Origin: Porpolomopsis calyptriformis
Taxonomy: Eukaryota; Basidiomycota; Agaricomycetes; Agaricales; Hygrophoraceae
DNA length: 64,000 nucleotides
Direction of reading: 5' to 3'
NCBI GenBank assembly: GCA_951640195.1
Contig: OX621167.1
Span: 620,001 to 684,000, forward strand
The position numbers were made by a program, and so were the translations under genes. The notes beneath the pieces were generated by a model. It ran no database searches. It was not told where the DNA came from and was given only the letters and a program-made list of their open reading frames with translations. This document shows positions 38,061 to 50,655 of this stretch, piece after piece (positions within the stretch are counted from its first letter, which is position 1; every line of letters starts with the position of its first letter).

Positions 38061-38831
38061 ATGTCTCCTAGTGTGAACCGCTGGCACAAGCGCATGTTTG
38101 CTTTCGACTCGGTCGAAGACGCTCTCGACGCCTTTGGCAGAGGTGAGTTCTTGGTCGTCATGGATGACGAGAACAGAGAGAACGAAGGTGACTTGATAAT
38201 CGCCGCCTCGCATTGCACAACCGAGAAGATGGCTTGGCTGGTCAAGCACACCAGGCAAGCCAAATTCATCTCGAATAGATCTCTCCTGATCTTTCTCTGC
38301 CCAGTGGCTATGTGTGTATCGCTTTACCGGGCGAGCGACTCGACGAATTGCGTCTACCAATGATGGTCCCCAACAACCAAGAACGATATCGCACTGCCTA
38401 CACCATCACCGTGGACTACAAACATGGTAAGAATCAGAACCATCCTTTGTTTTGGGCCACATTAATCTCCTAAAGGTACAACGACTGGTATCTCAGCTCA
38501 CGACCGCTCCCTGACCGCCCGCGCCCTCGCTTCACCCACCTCTCAACCTTCGGATTTTGCGCGCCCCGGTCATCTCGTTCCTCTCCGTGCTCGTGAAGGC
38601 GGCGTCTTGACGCGCAAAGGGCACACCGAGAGCGCCGTCGACCTCTGTCGACTCACCGACCTCCCCCTAGCGGGCTTGCTGTGTGAGCTGGTCAATGATG
38701 ATCCAGAGGGATCCATGGCCAGAAGGGACGATTGTAGGGCGTTTGCCGACAAGTGGGGATTAAAAATGATCAGTGTTGAGATGTTGGCGGAGTGGAGAAG
38801 AAGGCAGGAAGGCCTGAAGGGTGCAGCATGA
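38061..38831 (+). CDS. RIB3: 3,4-dihydroxy-2-butanone 4-phosphate synthase
   Basis: Converts ribulose 5-phosphate to 3,4-dihydroxy-2-butanone 4-phosphate and formate in riboflavin synthesis. Three exons, 38061-38254, 38305-38426 and 38476-38831, give 223 residues, the usual length of the monofunctional fungal enzyme. The active-site loop is [18 protein letters not shown]. Then come [46 protein letters not shown]-like [13 protein letters not shown], and [20 protein letters not shown] with [11 protein letters not shown]. Intron 1 (38255-38304) starts with GC (CAG|GCAAGC); no GT site would keep HTSGY. The ATG at 38061 gives the standard N terminus. Confidence 0.96.
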
Positions 38832-38966
38832 CAAGGACGTCCCTAGTACAAGTCATTTGACGGGCAGTTGGTTGAATGTTAATCACAATTTAATTTGATC
38901 CACTTTAGAATGAGTCGATTTGAGAGGCAGATTCAGCATAGATTTTGGCATGTTCCGATGGCAGAA

Positions 38967-39813
38967 TTATGAGTGTTGGGTCGGTTTTGTGGTTTCTATG
39001 TTCTGCAATGTCCACGTTTCGATCTCGCCTACCGGTAGCTCCTTGAATTTATCGTAAACCTGAGAATGCATCGAGTTGAGAATATCAGAGATTCCTTAGA
39101 CGACACTCGGCTACTTACTTTGTGTGTTCTAGCGAGAAGACGAGCAAGTTTTTCGTCATTCTCCCTCCGTTGTCCAACGTTGGCTTCCATATCCTCTTGG
39201 AGGCGTGAATTTTCACCTTCGAGCTATGAGAAAAAACCAGTCGAGTTTGAGGAAATGCTACGAGACGCAACAAATGAACACACCTCTGCGAGCATTGCAC
39301 GTAGCCGCTTGACCTCTGCTTCCATCAAAGGAACTGTTCGCGAACGAATAGCACCTTGCGGTCCCAGGTTGTCCCTCCATATGTCCGGCCTGGACTCGCC
39401 CCTTGCCTTCCGTTCGATCGCCTCGTTCACCACTGCGTGCAGGGTGTCAATGTTTTCCTTGACGTTGTATTCCTTCAACAAATTGTTGATGTCTGTCTAT
39501 GGTGGGAGAGTCAATAAACCAACAATCGTCAAAAGGGAGGTATACCGAGATTTGAGATTCTTGGTAGTTTGAGATCGTGTTGAACACGGAGGACGCGCCG
39601 TCGGGTGCTTCTTCTGCCCAGAGTGCGAAGCATTCAACAAAGTCCTCAAAGCTAAGACAACCACAGGAATAAGCGGTAAGACACGTCGAGAGCAGAATTT
39701 AAAAAAAATACATACGTCCATTTGTGTGCAGCACGCTGTATTGCAAGCTGAAGTGCTGAGTGAAAGTGCGTCCATCGTCTGCTGCCCGCTTTCGAGTCCG
39801 TCGTTGAAGCCAT
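38967..39813 (-). CDS. NNF1: Kinetochore protein Nnf1 (MIND/Mis12 complex)
   Basis: Subunit of the Mis12/MIND complex that joins centromeric chromatin to Ndc80. Five exons, 39813-39716, 39651-39546, 39496-39284, 39223-39119 and 39059-38967, give 204 residues, the family's usual size. The N terminus is SRRWTHFHSALQLAIQRAAH with FEDFVECFALWAEE, matching the helical Nnf1 core. The central segment LKEYNVKENIDTLHAVVNEA with RKARGESRPDIWRDNLGP is the most conserved part. The rest is coiled coil (VPLMEAEVKRLRAMLAE, then SRLQEDMEANVGQRRENDE). It is convergent with RIB3, 135 bp away. Assignment rests on pattern and length, and is good but not absolute. Confidence 0.82.
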
Positions 39814-39915
39814 TTCGCAATTCGGTCACGTGGATGTGACATCCGTGACGCTACTCCTCATGGTAATTTGCTGTGGGCACTGGTTGGGCCATTCACCGTG
39901 TCTTTCCTCACGCAC

Positions 39916-42900
39916 ATGGATGAACAAGCTTTAGAAGATACTGTGGCCGCGCCAGGTGCGCAACCTGCACAGACACAGGCACAAGCTCGCCCCCAACGTC
40001 AACGGAGCTCCATCCCGTCCTTCCTATTCATCAGCTTTTTGCTTTTCATGCTGACTAGCCACAACGGCGATGAGTTCCTGGCTCGACATCAATACCAGGA
40101 TGCCTTGCTGTCTCTGGGTTTCCAGCTGGGGAATTACACAGCGTGGCTGAATGGGACTGACTCAAATTTCTCACTGGTTAGTTTCGGGTATCCACGTATA
40201 TAGTATGCGGCTAATGACCAAGTTTTACGCATAGCCAGAGAAAGATCCCTCGATAGATCGTCTCCTAAAGTCTTTTAACGTATTCCAGCCAACTCTCGAT
40301 CCTAATCTTGCCTCGTATTATCCGAATATCACTGGCTTCATTCATGGCGAGGCCACATTCTATAATATAACACCACATTATATTTCAAATAATCAATCCA
40401 AGGAACCCTGGAGCTACCTGGCAGACAATCTGATGGCTGGAGTGAATATGACAGATCTCATTGAAAGTATGGGGACCTGGGACTGGTCGGCGTCGCGCAA
40501 GATTACCCTGAGTGTCGTAGAGAAGAAACCATCATATGAGGATGGAAACCAAATCGTTCCGGAGGACCTCGTTCTGGCTCATGTACGTGCTCCTGGGTAA
40601 TGATGCACGAGTGATCCAATTGATAAGCGGACAGGGCAGAATCGAGCTCACCGATGTGAACACAGCAAAAGAACTCAGACTCGAATTTGAGGGTGTTCAT
40701 TTCGTTGGAAATGGGTCTATTTATGGTTTAGCCGGTCCAAGTGGGTGGGTGACAATCCTCCGAATCTATTTCACTCGCTTTAGTAACACCACTACAAAGA
40801 AAGCACATTGATATCCGACTCCTGCCATCCATCGTTCCGGAGCAGCGCAGGAACGAGACGGTGGCTATCATCGCACCAGAAATTTCTGCGCGTATGGCGA
40901 AACTCAAAACTCTGATCGATGCTGGCGTGATCGACCATGACCTTCCATCGAGTAGCGGTCAGTTCTTTTCCTTCCACCCTTCGTCATCTAATTCGTTCTA
41001 TGCAGATGACAACACCAACTCAGACTGTCCGTTCACAGTTTATGCACAGGTCGAGCCGTCTCTGGTCCCGGAAGTCCTCATGAAGGAATTGGAAGACGAG
41101 CTCCAAAAGCCAACTGGTGTACGGACCATCAAACCACCCAAGTTGGCTGTTGAAGGGCTGATGATTAGCAAAGAATGTGGAATTATATACCAGGTGGCGA
41201 ATAGTGAAGGACTCAGGTCAGTGGTCGGATCAAATAAAGCTCGATGTCACTCTTACCTTCATCCGCTTGCAGGTCCCGGATGTTCTTCCGCAAAGTAACC
41301 ACTTGTAAGTCAACGTGGTCTAAAGTCTGCATAATGTTTCACAAGTCGTATTGTGTTAGATGCTAGCCTCGCTGCTATCGCATACCTTATCTTGATCGTC
41401 CTCTTGTCACGCCAAATGGAACGCAGTCGCACCCCTGCGGGTATATCTCGTGTCTCAAGATGGTCCTTCCTCACACAGGCTATCGTCGACTCTGTATCCT
41501 TTGCCGGTCACGTCACCTTCGCTATCCTGGCCGAAGGAAGACCGTCCCTGTCCCTTATCGCCCCGGCGTTCTTGGCATGTCTCTTGTTCATATATGAAGC
41601 AGTACGCCACCCCTTACATTCCCCCGACGACCCTTGCTCATGGTTTTTTTATATAGCAAATTTCCCTTCTCATTCACGAAGTTCAGCTACCAGAGAATGT
41701 TGTACCATCCCCTTCACCGCCCCCGCCTGCTCCTTCGGTCTCACCCGCTGCTATCCCAACTCAGCCTGGTTCACTTCCAACTACAGCGGCGCAGCCATCT
41801 ATACCCCCTAGCCGTCTCTCATTTCTGTGGTCGATGTTGCAGTACCTAAGAACAGACCCTCAGGCCCGGCTCTGTGAGTCCTCTTCCGCATCCCACATTA
41901 AAAGTATACCAGATTAATGCATTCCTCTCTTCGATAGGGTTAACTCTGTTTATTATGCTGACGATCATCGTTCGCGTCATCTTGGCTCCATCATTGGCGT
42001 TGGCCTTTGTAGCCGTCATGTACTCGTGTTTCTGGCTGCCCCAGATCGTGAGATCTGTTCGCCGGGGTAGGAGCAGTGGGTTATCGGCAGAGTATCTGTT
42101 TGGGACGACGACTTGCAGACTTTTCTTTGCTGTGTGTGAGTGGACCAGCTTTCTTTTGATGATAGCAGTGGTTGATGACGTGTTTTTAGACTTTTTGGCC
42201 TGTCCGAAGAATGTCCTCGATGTTGAATCTCGCTGTGAGTGTATATCTATAGTCTTCGCACGTACCTTACCCTTTTACTTTTGCGGCGGGGGTTTAGCAT
42301 GGGTCTACCTGCTTTCGTATTTCATGTTTTGCCAGGTGTTCATAGTCATTTTGCAAGAATATCTCGGCCCGGCATTTTTCCTTCCGCGGAGGGTATGTAA
42401 CTCAAACGTGATAATTCACAACTTTTTGTTCTGACTGAGAATGCTTTCACTCATAGTACGCTGTTGCACAAATATACGACTACCATCCGCCCATGCCGGC
42501 CATAGACCCGGAAGCCCCTGAACAATCTCTAGGAGATTGCGCCATCTGCATGGACGCCATCCGCATTGATCGGTCTCATCCTCAAGCAGAGTCTAACGAT
42601 TTGGCTGAGCGGGGCGGCAAAAGCCTGAGTGTGACTGTTAGTGGTAGTTTGCTGAATGCGGTGCAAAAGGGTGTGGGAGTGAGGAAGAATTACAGCCTCG
42701 CACCCTGTCATCATTTGTTTGTGAGTGATTTCAAATCAATCGCGCCGTGATCGTTGACATCTTCCGCACAGCATACCGGCTGTCTTGAGAAGGTAAGGGG
42801 TTTACACTAGTCCTTATGCTACCTGCTTGCTCACGACGTGTTTTAGTGGCTGGCGATCAAGGCAAGTGGCTTCTCACATAGATTGTTAGTGTCTGACGAG

Positions 42901-42954
42901 ATTTGACTGCAGAATATTTGCCCACAATGTCGTAGACCATTGCCGCCCCTGTAG
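39916..42954 (+). CDS. TUL1: Dsc1/Tul1 Golgi-endosome RING ubiquitin ligase
   Basis: Catalytic subunit of the DSC membrane E3 complex, which sorts or cleaves Golgi membrane proteins (SREBP cleavage in fission yeast). Fifteen exons: 39916-40176, 40235-40582, 40635-40744, 40800-40957, 41006-41216, 41273-41304, 41360-41601, 41657-41873, 41938-42135, 42190-42234, 42298-42392, 42457-42720, 42772-42792, 42847-42861, 42913-42954. They give 752 residues. A first membrane helix (IPSFLFISFLLFMLTS) is followed by a large lumenal domain with N-glycosylation sites. Then come several helices (SLAAIAYLILIVLLSRQ, ILAPSLALAFVAVMYSCF) and WLPQIVRSVRRGRSSGLSAE and CPKNVLDVES, Tul1 signatures. The C-terminal RING is GDCAICMDAI, LAPCHHLFHTGCLEKWL, NICPQCRRPLPPL. 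The RING end is built from exons of 21, 15 and 42 nt, and intron 14 starts with GC (AAG|GCAAGT). Confidence 0.94.
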
Positions 42955-43030
42955 TTTGTCACCAATTTATTGTAATTTAAAGGACCGCATGATGATAGGA
43001 CTATTTATAAGTTGCTCCAACCCCGATAAG

Positions 43031-44907
43031 ATGTCTATCGTCTACGAGTGGGCAGACCCCCCCACTAAGCTCGTCAGCACCTATCGCAAGTTGAAGACTA
43101 AAGTCCTACCCGAAAAGATGCTTTCCCAGATCACTAAACCTATTTTGCTCATCCATCCTAAAAACCTCCCCGAGACCAACCATGACCACATGGCAAACAC
43201 CTTGACTGCTATCGTCGACAAGTCAGAGGAGCACCATGATGTTACGATGGGTATTCATGCCCATTCTTTTCATCTTTCGAGTCCCCACTGGATACATGAG
43301 CTAATGCCTGGGCTTCACAACCTGTACGTTTCAGGGGCTTACACACCATTACTACTGCTCATTTGTTGAGTTAGGGAAAGTAAATACCATGTCGGCAATT
43401 TCGTGGTTGTTAGAGCCACTGGCGAGAAATTGTTCGAGACCATGCCGATCTATGCTAGGTCATTACATACACTATAAATCACGCCCATGGACAGAAAGAC
43501 TGACGTCGAATCTGTCCCTCCTTCCTATATATCATGTTAGAATTGGGATGCACCTTCTCTTTTACGGCAAGGAGCAGGTCAAGCTTCTCCAGACCCACAC
43601 TGTCGAGCATTTATTGGAGGAGCAATCTGTCAAGGTCTGTCGATGTTCTTTTTCTTTCTTTGTACTTGCTGATGGGTTTGGCGAGTGCAGGAAGGAAAGA
43701 TTTTTGACAGCCCTGATTCGGTCAAATCTATCCCGTCCTTCATCAAGACGTACAAACTCAACACGGACGAACTACTCAACCCCGACCTGGACAGTTACAA
43801 GAATTTCAACGAATTCTTTTACAGGTGCGTTCTATCCACGTCTAACCCTTTTCTTTTCGGTGTACTTATAATAACTTGTGTAACTTATCCAGGAAACTCA
43901 AGCCCGACGCACGCCCCGTAGAAAACGCCGAAAACCCTGCTGGATTCTGCAGCGCCGCAGACTGCAGACTCACGGTCTACCAGTCCGTTGACCTCGCGAA
44001 GCAATTCTGGTAGCCCACACTTCCTCTCTTTTACTTTTTTGTTTTTCTCGGTAAGTTGACGAGAAAAACATTACCATTGACCTAGGATCAAAGGGAAGAA
44101 CTTCACCGTGCCGAATCTCCTTGGTGTCTCCCCCGAACAAGCTGTACCCTTCGATGGTTCGAGCGTTGCTATCTTCCGGTTGGCGCCTGCAGATTACCAC
44201 CGCTTCCATAGTCCTTTGGATGGCGTCGTGGGCGATACTGTTCATCTTCCCGGACAGTATTACACTGGTGAGTAAACCTTTTTTTGAGACGCCATAGATA
44301 ATTTCATCCTGTTACATTTCGTATCAATTTCTTGGATATTCCCCACACTGATCGTTTCAAATAATCCAGTTAATCCGCAAGCCGTCAACGAAGATGGCTT
44401 CGACGTCTTCACAGCAAACACGCGTAGCGTTACCTATCTGACCCATACGCACACCGGACACCAGGTTGCGTTTGTCGCCATTGGCGCTCTGCTCGTTGGC
44501 AGCATCAGGTGGACGGTGGAGAAAGGTGCTAAGGTGAAGAGGGGCGATGAATTGGGGTACGTTTGGATGCTATCGATACGTCCTAAGTGGTAGGGCAGTT
44601 TCTGACCCTCTGTCTCTCTCGACCGATAGCTACTTTGCATATGGGGGCAGTACCATTGTCGCTGTCTTCCCGAAAGGTGTAATCCAGTGAGTTTGTTACA
44701 TCTCTCTTTTTTGTTGCATTCAACAAGCATTGGTCATCCCTCTTTCCCCCTCAACAGGTTTGACGAAGATCTTGCGAAGAATTCAAAGGAACCCGTTGAA
44801 ACTTTGATGAAGGTAAGTTTGGAGGCTTTAGTCACCTGAGCGGCTCGACTCATGGATGTCCCTTTCATCAGGTCGGCTACTCTCTTGGGCATGTTCCCAA
44901 CAAGTGA
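43031..44907 (+). CDS. Phosphatidylserine decarboxylase family proenzyme
   Basis: Makes phosphatidylethanolamine by decarboxylating phosphatidylserine, or a related substrate. Ten exons, 43031-43323, 43375-43458, 43541-43634, 43691-43824, 43893-44009, 44086-44267, 44370-44556, 44630-44686, 44758-44812 and 44872-44907, give 412 residues. An N-terminal domain (1-98, with HSFHLSSPHWIHELMPGL) leads into YHVGNFVVVRATGEKLF and PIYARIGMHLLFYGKEQ. The core has FNEFFYRKLKPDARPV, the active-site histidine region DYHRFHSPLDGVVGD, and the self-cleavage motif GGST in YFAYGGSTIVAVF, whose serine becomes the pyruvoyl group. No mitochondrial presequence or C2 domain is present, so it is the short, probably cytosolic or endomembrane type. 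The exons up to HWIHELMPGL were at first read as a separate gene but splice in frame. Confidence 0.9.
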
Positions 44908-45358
44908 GAATGGAGTGTATACCTAATACCAAGGACGGTACCCGTACGAAGTTTCGGAATGGATCTGAAGAACCTCGTTTTGGTTTTCGAGTGTAATACC
45001 TGCTTGATGACAGTTTGAAGAAACAAGATACCCACTCGCAAATTTTTATTGCGATGGATTTTATCAACCATAAGGCAGTATAACATTCCTCTCACGAAGC
45101 GCGTATATGCTATGCTCTTGTATGCGAGCGAAGGTCAAAACCACGCACTCTGCCCAGTCACGTTTTTGTCCAGTCCTCTCTCACACGCAGTGTTGTCAAG
45201 GTCGGGCTGACGCAGCGTCGGAATGTTAGAGGTCAGGCGTCGGAGTACTCGCACCGTCGCTATCGATCCAGTTGATAAATAAACGATAGGTTTTTTCCCC
45301 GAATGAGTCGTCCAGGTTTCCCTTCCGGAGGCGGCTTCACGTGAACACGCCTCCTTAT
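44908..45358. other. Intergenic between the decarboxylase and the coiled-coil gene
   Basis: 450 bp. No gene seen. Confidence 0.4.
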
Positions 45359-47246
45359 ATGCCAACCACCGCCATAGCTCACATCCCCCTGCGTCCTTCT
45401 GCTTCCACCGCTCTTTGGGCCCACCTCCTTCCCAAAGATGTACCCCTCTTGGCCCCTAGCTCATCACCTAGTTCTTCTCTTACCCCCATAACACCCATTG
45501 ACAAGAACGGAACATCCATGCGTATACTGCTACATGATACTTCCCATAATCTAGAAAAGTTTTCCGAACGCGTGGATAAGCTCACCTCTGGTATTGACGA
45601 AACGAAGAAGGAAATTATCGCGGTGCACAGATCATTCCGAGGCGATCACGAAGAGTTGACTCGAGAAATGGTAGATCTAGGTCAGTACTTGTCCCAATAC
45701 CTGTCCAAACGATCCGTACATTCGAGCTTGAGCAAAACTTCCTACCTCTCGGTGACTCATATCTTGACTAGTCAACAGGTGCCAGACGCAGCTTCAAATA
45801 TCTCTCGGAAGTCCAGCCCAAAATTCCAAGCTGGACGAACTTCAAAAGGGCCTTTTTTCCTTTGACCGCCGACTCGACGCCTTAGACAAGAGGATGGATC
45901 TCCTTCATACAGTATATTTATTCATCAGTTGCGATGTGTGCCGCTGATCAATGATTCACAAACAGCTCAATCAAACACACTCACAAGCTCTCCAAATGCA
46001 GGCTCAGTCGCTGCAGACCCAAACCCAAATTCTTCAGACACTGCAAGAACAACACGGAAACATCATGGCTACTCTCCTGCCGCTCCAGCCTCTTCTGCAA
46101 GCTGTTCCTCTCCACATAGAATCTGTCCGAAATGACATCACTGCCACACTTCTCAAAACTGCTCTGACACAAATTCAAAAGTTCGAATCAACGCACCCCA
46201 CGATGCCACAAATTGGGAAGGATGCTAAATCGGACTTGCCACTCGATAGACCAGTCTCGTCGCAAATTTCTTCACCTAGGAAGAGGCGTCGTCTTGATAC
46301 TAATATTGACGAAACTTATAATCACTCTGAATTGACGAGAGAAAGGTCCCCATCTGCTTTGTCCAAACGGACTCCAAGCATCTCACAGCACCAGATTGAA
46401 CCTCGTGCTCCTCGTCGCTTTCCTACCGCACAGGCTCACTCTCCACATTTTCGCACACCCATGCCAAAAACAACACCTGTTACCCTTGAGAAGGACGAAG
46501 TGGTCAATATGGTCAATTCTCATACTCCTCGCTGCCCATTGAAGGAACTACCTATTCCAAATTCCAAAACTCTACTCGCCCCCAGGAATGGCTCTTTGAA
46601 CACCATCCCGTTGCAATCATCCAAGGACCATGTGACTAGCTCACACTACGACGCTCTCAAACCGGCTGAAACTCCAATCGGACGCTCTCTGCAGATACAA
46701 TACTCGAATGCTTTGATACCGGATCTGATTCCCTCTCTGCCAGAGTTGCACTTCAGGCCAGCGCCGAATGAAAATTGTACCGATCAGCCACGCCCCCTGT
46801 CTGGAACCCAGGAATCTTGTGGAAATAAACTGCCTGATCGTCCCTCGGCTCCATCTAGGTCTGGTATTCCTTCTCACATAGCTCCTCCTATGCCAACGGA
46901 GCCGGAATCGGGCACTACTCATTTGCAGCACCCGGCACTGACGACGAGGCGCCACGACAACGGCACTCCTCTTTCAGTCCTGACTTCTCAGAGAGTAAGT
47001 AACGGGCAAACCGCATCTGCTATCGCCCAGCCTCTTCCTACACGTTCGTTTTCTCGCTTGCCAATTGGAGGCCCGCCGCAGCCCCCGCTCCCTTTCCGTC
47101 TTGATGTTTTGCACAAGAATGACGTGCCCGATTCTATTGTTCCTCCGAATCATACTTCTGTACGCACAATCCCTATTAAGCCGATGAGCATCAAAGACAG
47201 ACGGGCGCATGGACTCCTTGGACAAATACCGATCGTGAGCGTCTAA
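45359..47246 (+). CDS. Unrecognised coiled-coil, disordered nuclear-type protein
   Basis: Family not recognised. Best model is three exons, 45359-45680, 45817-45911 and 45966-47246, giving 565 residues. The first intron is long for this window (136 nt), so its acceptor is the least certain site. Residues 45-190 form a predicted coiled coil: SERVDKLTSGIDETKKEIIA, DELQKGLFSFDRRLDALDKR, and a glutamine-rich stretch. SSPRKRRRLD is a likely nuclear localisation signal. The remainder is rich in Ser, Thr and Pro. The extreme C terminus SIKDRRAHGLLGQIPIVSV is charged then hydrophobic, and is also recognisable in the inverted relic at 36.5 kb, so it may matter. It could be a chromosome-axis or recombination-type protein, but this is only a guess from composition. 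Confidence 0.65.
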
Positions 47247-47460
47247 ACCAAGTGTTCGACTGTATCACTGACTGCTCTCGCCGTTGGGTTTGTTATCCAT
47301 ATAGCGAAATGAGGGAAAACGGTTTATACCCATCGACGATAACGATGAGGATGATGATTTTATATAGTCAAATCACCTTTTTCTCGAATGAAATGTACTT
47401 TGAAGACCTGACTAACCCTGTGTGATAGAAATCATTTGCTTCTAAGACTTAACAGTCTGA

Positions 47461-48879
47461 TCACAAGTCGGATAGATCTTCGACCTTCCCGACCCAGACT
47501 TCTACGGCTGCGCACCCACCTCCTTTACGCTCACCCACTTTCTCGAACACAACTCCGATCCCCTTTGCCATATCCCACAACACTCGTTCCGATGGATCAC
47601 GCTCTTTATATCCGAGGAGCAACAGGGGTGGTTTGGCATTATTAGTTTGGAGGCGGATTAGATTTGAGAGAGTACGGATGAGAGCGGGGAAGGAAGACGT
47701 GTTGTATGCAACGTCGGCCATGCTGGATAACAACGTTTTGAGAAAATATCGAAGGAGGGGGGTGGGTTGTTTTCTTGGCTACGCACATTAGAACATTGAA
47801 TCCTCCTGGGGTGGTTTGAATGGAATCAGGAAGTTCTGCATCCCAATCCAGAACGATTGCTTGAGGTCGCGCGGACGTGGATGGGAAGAGGTGATCGTTG
47901 GTAGTGATGTTGTGTTCGAGAAGGGGCATTGCGGATGCTGCGAGTAAGTAATTCGGTAACCCGTTACTCTTTCTTGTGATTAGAGGAAGGAACATACGGA
48001 GATCGGTGGCGAGAATGCAGTGGTCGCCATTACCCGGAGGGCTGAGCGACGAGCGCAGTGTGGCCAATGTCAGACTCACGATACCTGTTCCCGTGCCTGG
48101 CACCCGAGAGGGACAGTCAGGAGGAAAGGGTGAAGGTGCCAATGACAGGCGGACGGACCGAGTTCGAGGATCTTACATTCCCCTAGTGCAAACAAAGCGT
48201 CCTTCAGCGCGGTTAAGATCCCAGGTTGTGTTGTTAGCTCTGGGGAGTCATCTCTGAGATCGATCAGCCAGGAACTCAGCCCCACACCGCTATCCCATAT
48301 TTTCTAACGAGCTTTTTGTTGCGTCAGAATGCTCGGCAGGAATAAAAAAAAGTGGTCACATACCTTGTCCAGGTCAAACGACGTTTGTTCTCGTATAGTC
48401 AAATACGTGGGTTCGCCATCGGGGAGAGGGACGCGATAGACTCGTTGGATGTGCTCTTGTTTTTGCCTTTCGATCTTCCTGTGCTGGGTGAAGAGAACAG
48501 GCATGGAAATGACCGGGAAGGGTGTAGCACCTATTGCATTTCCCTTCAGGTCAATAAAATGGGAATCTTGAGCGACATCTGCAGTCAAAACGAGGGACCA
48601 TGATTGCCCGTCGCGAATTCCGGGCGGGAGGGGTACCGCGATTTCTTTGTAGGCGTTCCTAGGACGCCAGGTCGTCAATTTGGACGGTTTGGGAGTCGAG
48701 AGTTCAGATATCCCGGCACTGCATTTCGGGATGCTTTGAGACCAGTAGAAAAAGATGTCCTGAGCGTTATCGAAAAGCTCGGTGCGTAGGTCATTTGCTA
48801 TTTGCGGTGTGATGAGAAGTTTTTCAGAAAGGGTGGTGTGCGATGGGGGACAACGAAGGAAGGAGATGTAAAAAAACAT
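47461..48879 (-). CDS. METTL21-type (family 16) protein methyltransferase
   Basis: Seven-beta-strand methyltransferase of the group that modifies lysines on translation factors and chaperones. Five exons, 48879-48364, 48303-48159, 48096-47998, 47937-47787 and 47722-47461, give 390 residues. A long N-terminal region (1-165) precedes KIWDSGVGLSSWLID, the usual entry to the fold. The S-adenosylmethionine site is CKILELGTGTGIVSLTLA, split by intron 2. VLDWD and the post-motif IMADVAYNTSSFPALIRTL (the D-x-x-Y-N motif) follow. Substrate cannot be told from sequence. The ATG at 48879 is the first in an open frame; a later start is possible. Confidence 0.82.
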
Positions 48880-49038
48880 CGGTTGATGTACATTTATTCT
48901 ATGTTTTCTCAGAGCTGAATATCTGGAGCCTTAAATTCTAGTCACAACGGGATAGCCTTAACTGCGCGTATTTCTGACATTCTGCAGGGAGATGTCAAAC
49001 AATTAATCGATCATTCATGTGGCCAGCACCGTACTTTG

Positions 49039-50634
49039 TCATCTATCTCGAACGTTCTTGGCTTGTCTTTCCTGATGCGAGACTCTCATAGACGTCCAAA
49101 AACTGGGACCATAGACGAAATATGCAGCCCCAAACGCTGCACCCCCAAGGTGAGCCCAGTGATCCAAATATCTGCAACACGACATCAGCCAATTTCGTTT
49201 GCAACTACCGAGAAAGAAAACGAGAGAAACCGAACCTCCAACCACGTATAATACCCAACACGTCCATCGCCACCAACCCGCCCACACCGTATTGGATGGG
49301 TACGGGAAACGTGGGTGGAATGAGTAGGGCGATTTCGGTGTCAGGGAACCCCAATGCTGTCAGCGTAACGGTTGCGTATATCGCACCAGAGGAGCCGAGT
49401 GAAGGCACGATGTTGGCAGTCTTGAGGGTCCCAGCGGCAGATTTTCCTGCCATTCTCGCCGCCGGAGTTGGGGAGGAAAGTTGAGATAGAAGGCGGGGAT
49501 AACGAAATTTCACTGAGACTACATGGGACACCAGTCCCGAAAACAGTCCGGCTGGGAGAAGAAAAGAGGTTAATGTCACGTTCCTGAGAGCGTGTCTGTT
49601 AATAATACCTGAGACGAAGAATGCCAATAGGTGCCATTTTGATGTTGATTCTTGTAAATGATGCTGTTGGGTTTCTCTACTCAAGTAATGTGATGCGGCG
49701 GAACCTATCGCACGCATGGTTAGGCTGGAATCATAAACGACAAGGCACAGTCCTACCAAAGCTAGTCAATGCCATGCAGTTGAAAAGTAGATGAAATATT
49801 CCTCGATGACTATATGTGTTATGTTATGCTGCATGCCAACTAGATGGAAAATACATACCTAAATGTACTTGTCAATAGAGTGTAGGATCGTCCAGAAAGC
49901 GGATAGTGCATAAAGCGCACATTCATAGCAGCTTTCAGGCGTGGTATGTGCCACGCAATCCACACAGCAGTGTTGATCGCACAAATCTTCCAGCATAACC
50001 GCCGGCCATCAGTAGTGTCGAGGTAGGGTTGTGCTACCTTTACGTAGCTCACGAGGATGAGATTTTTGAGAAAGAGAGGAAGTTCCGCTGTAGATTCCTT
50101 TAACTGGATCAATTGACTTTGAAGCCGCTGGAGGGATATTGGCGGGTTAATATGTGCGTGGATTTTCACGGATTCAGCGACATACTTTTCCAAGCTCATA
50201 GTATTGCGTCCTCCTCATTTCGTCGTTCGTTGGAGCACGATCGATCCATACAGGCGACATTGAAGTGAGCTTCTTGGACCAATAGTCGGTGTCAATGTTG
50301 GTCTGGATCGCAGCAATGGCAAATGCGAGGTATGACCCAAAGATAAAGAACTGACATCGCATTAGTACCTTAGAATCTCATTGGTTCACTATTTATACAT
50401 ACTCACGAGCACTTGGTTCCTGGCGTGAGGAGGTTTGACGTGTTCACTGAAAGACTTGCCATTGCTGCTCTTCGCAAGTTGTTCTCGGAATGAGGGTATT
50501 GGCGTCGGAAATTTCTCTAGCGAGGCATGTGTAACCCGAGGAAATGCACAACGAGGTGTATAGGCTGCAAACCGAGCGGATACGCATTGTCGTGTAGGCC
50601 TGATGGAATGTAAACGGAGTGAAGCCCAAATCAT
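49039..50634 (-). CDS. PCP1: Mitochondrial rhomboid protease Pcp1/PARL
   Basis: Intramembrane serine protease of the mitochondrial inner membrane that processes Mgm1/OPA1-type and Ccp1-type substrates. Seven exons, 50634-50407, 50350-50186, 50127-49859, 49809-49757, 49704-49609, 49551-49236 and 49171-49039, give 419 residues. Residues 1-45 are rich in Arg and Ser and free of acidic residues (MIWASLRLHSIRPTRQ), a typical presequence. A helix, FFIFGSYLAFAIAAIQ, and WKICAINTAVWIAWHI precede the rhomboid core. SHRGIFHLLFNCMALTSFG provides the HxxxN motif, LGSSGAIYATVTLTALG the catalytic serine, and YLDHWAHLGGAAFGA the catalytic histidine. The start codon is only 21 bp from the end of a 6.5-kb transposon; the frame is closed by a stop codon just inside the element. 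Confidence 0.94.
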
Positions 50635-50655
50635 TGTAAAGTGGCTGGGCAAGTA

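Noticed and set aside
42956..43369. A separate hydrolase-like gene before the decarboxylase
   Set aside because: The frame splices directly into the decarboxylase (HELMPGLHNLESKYHVGNF), and total length and frame then fit.
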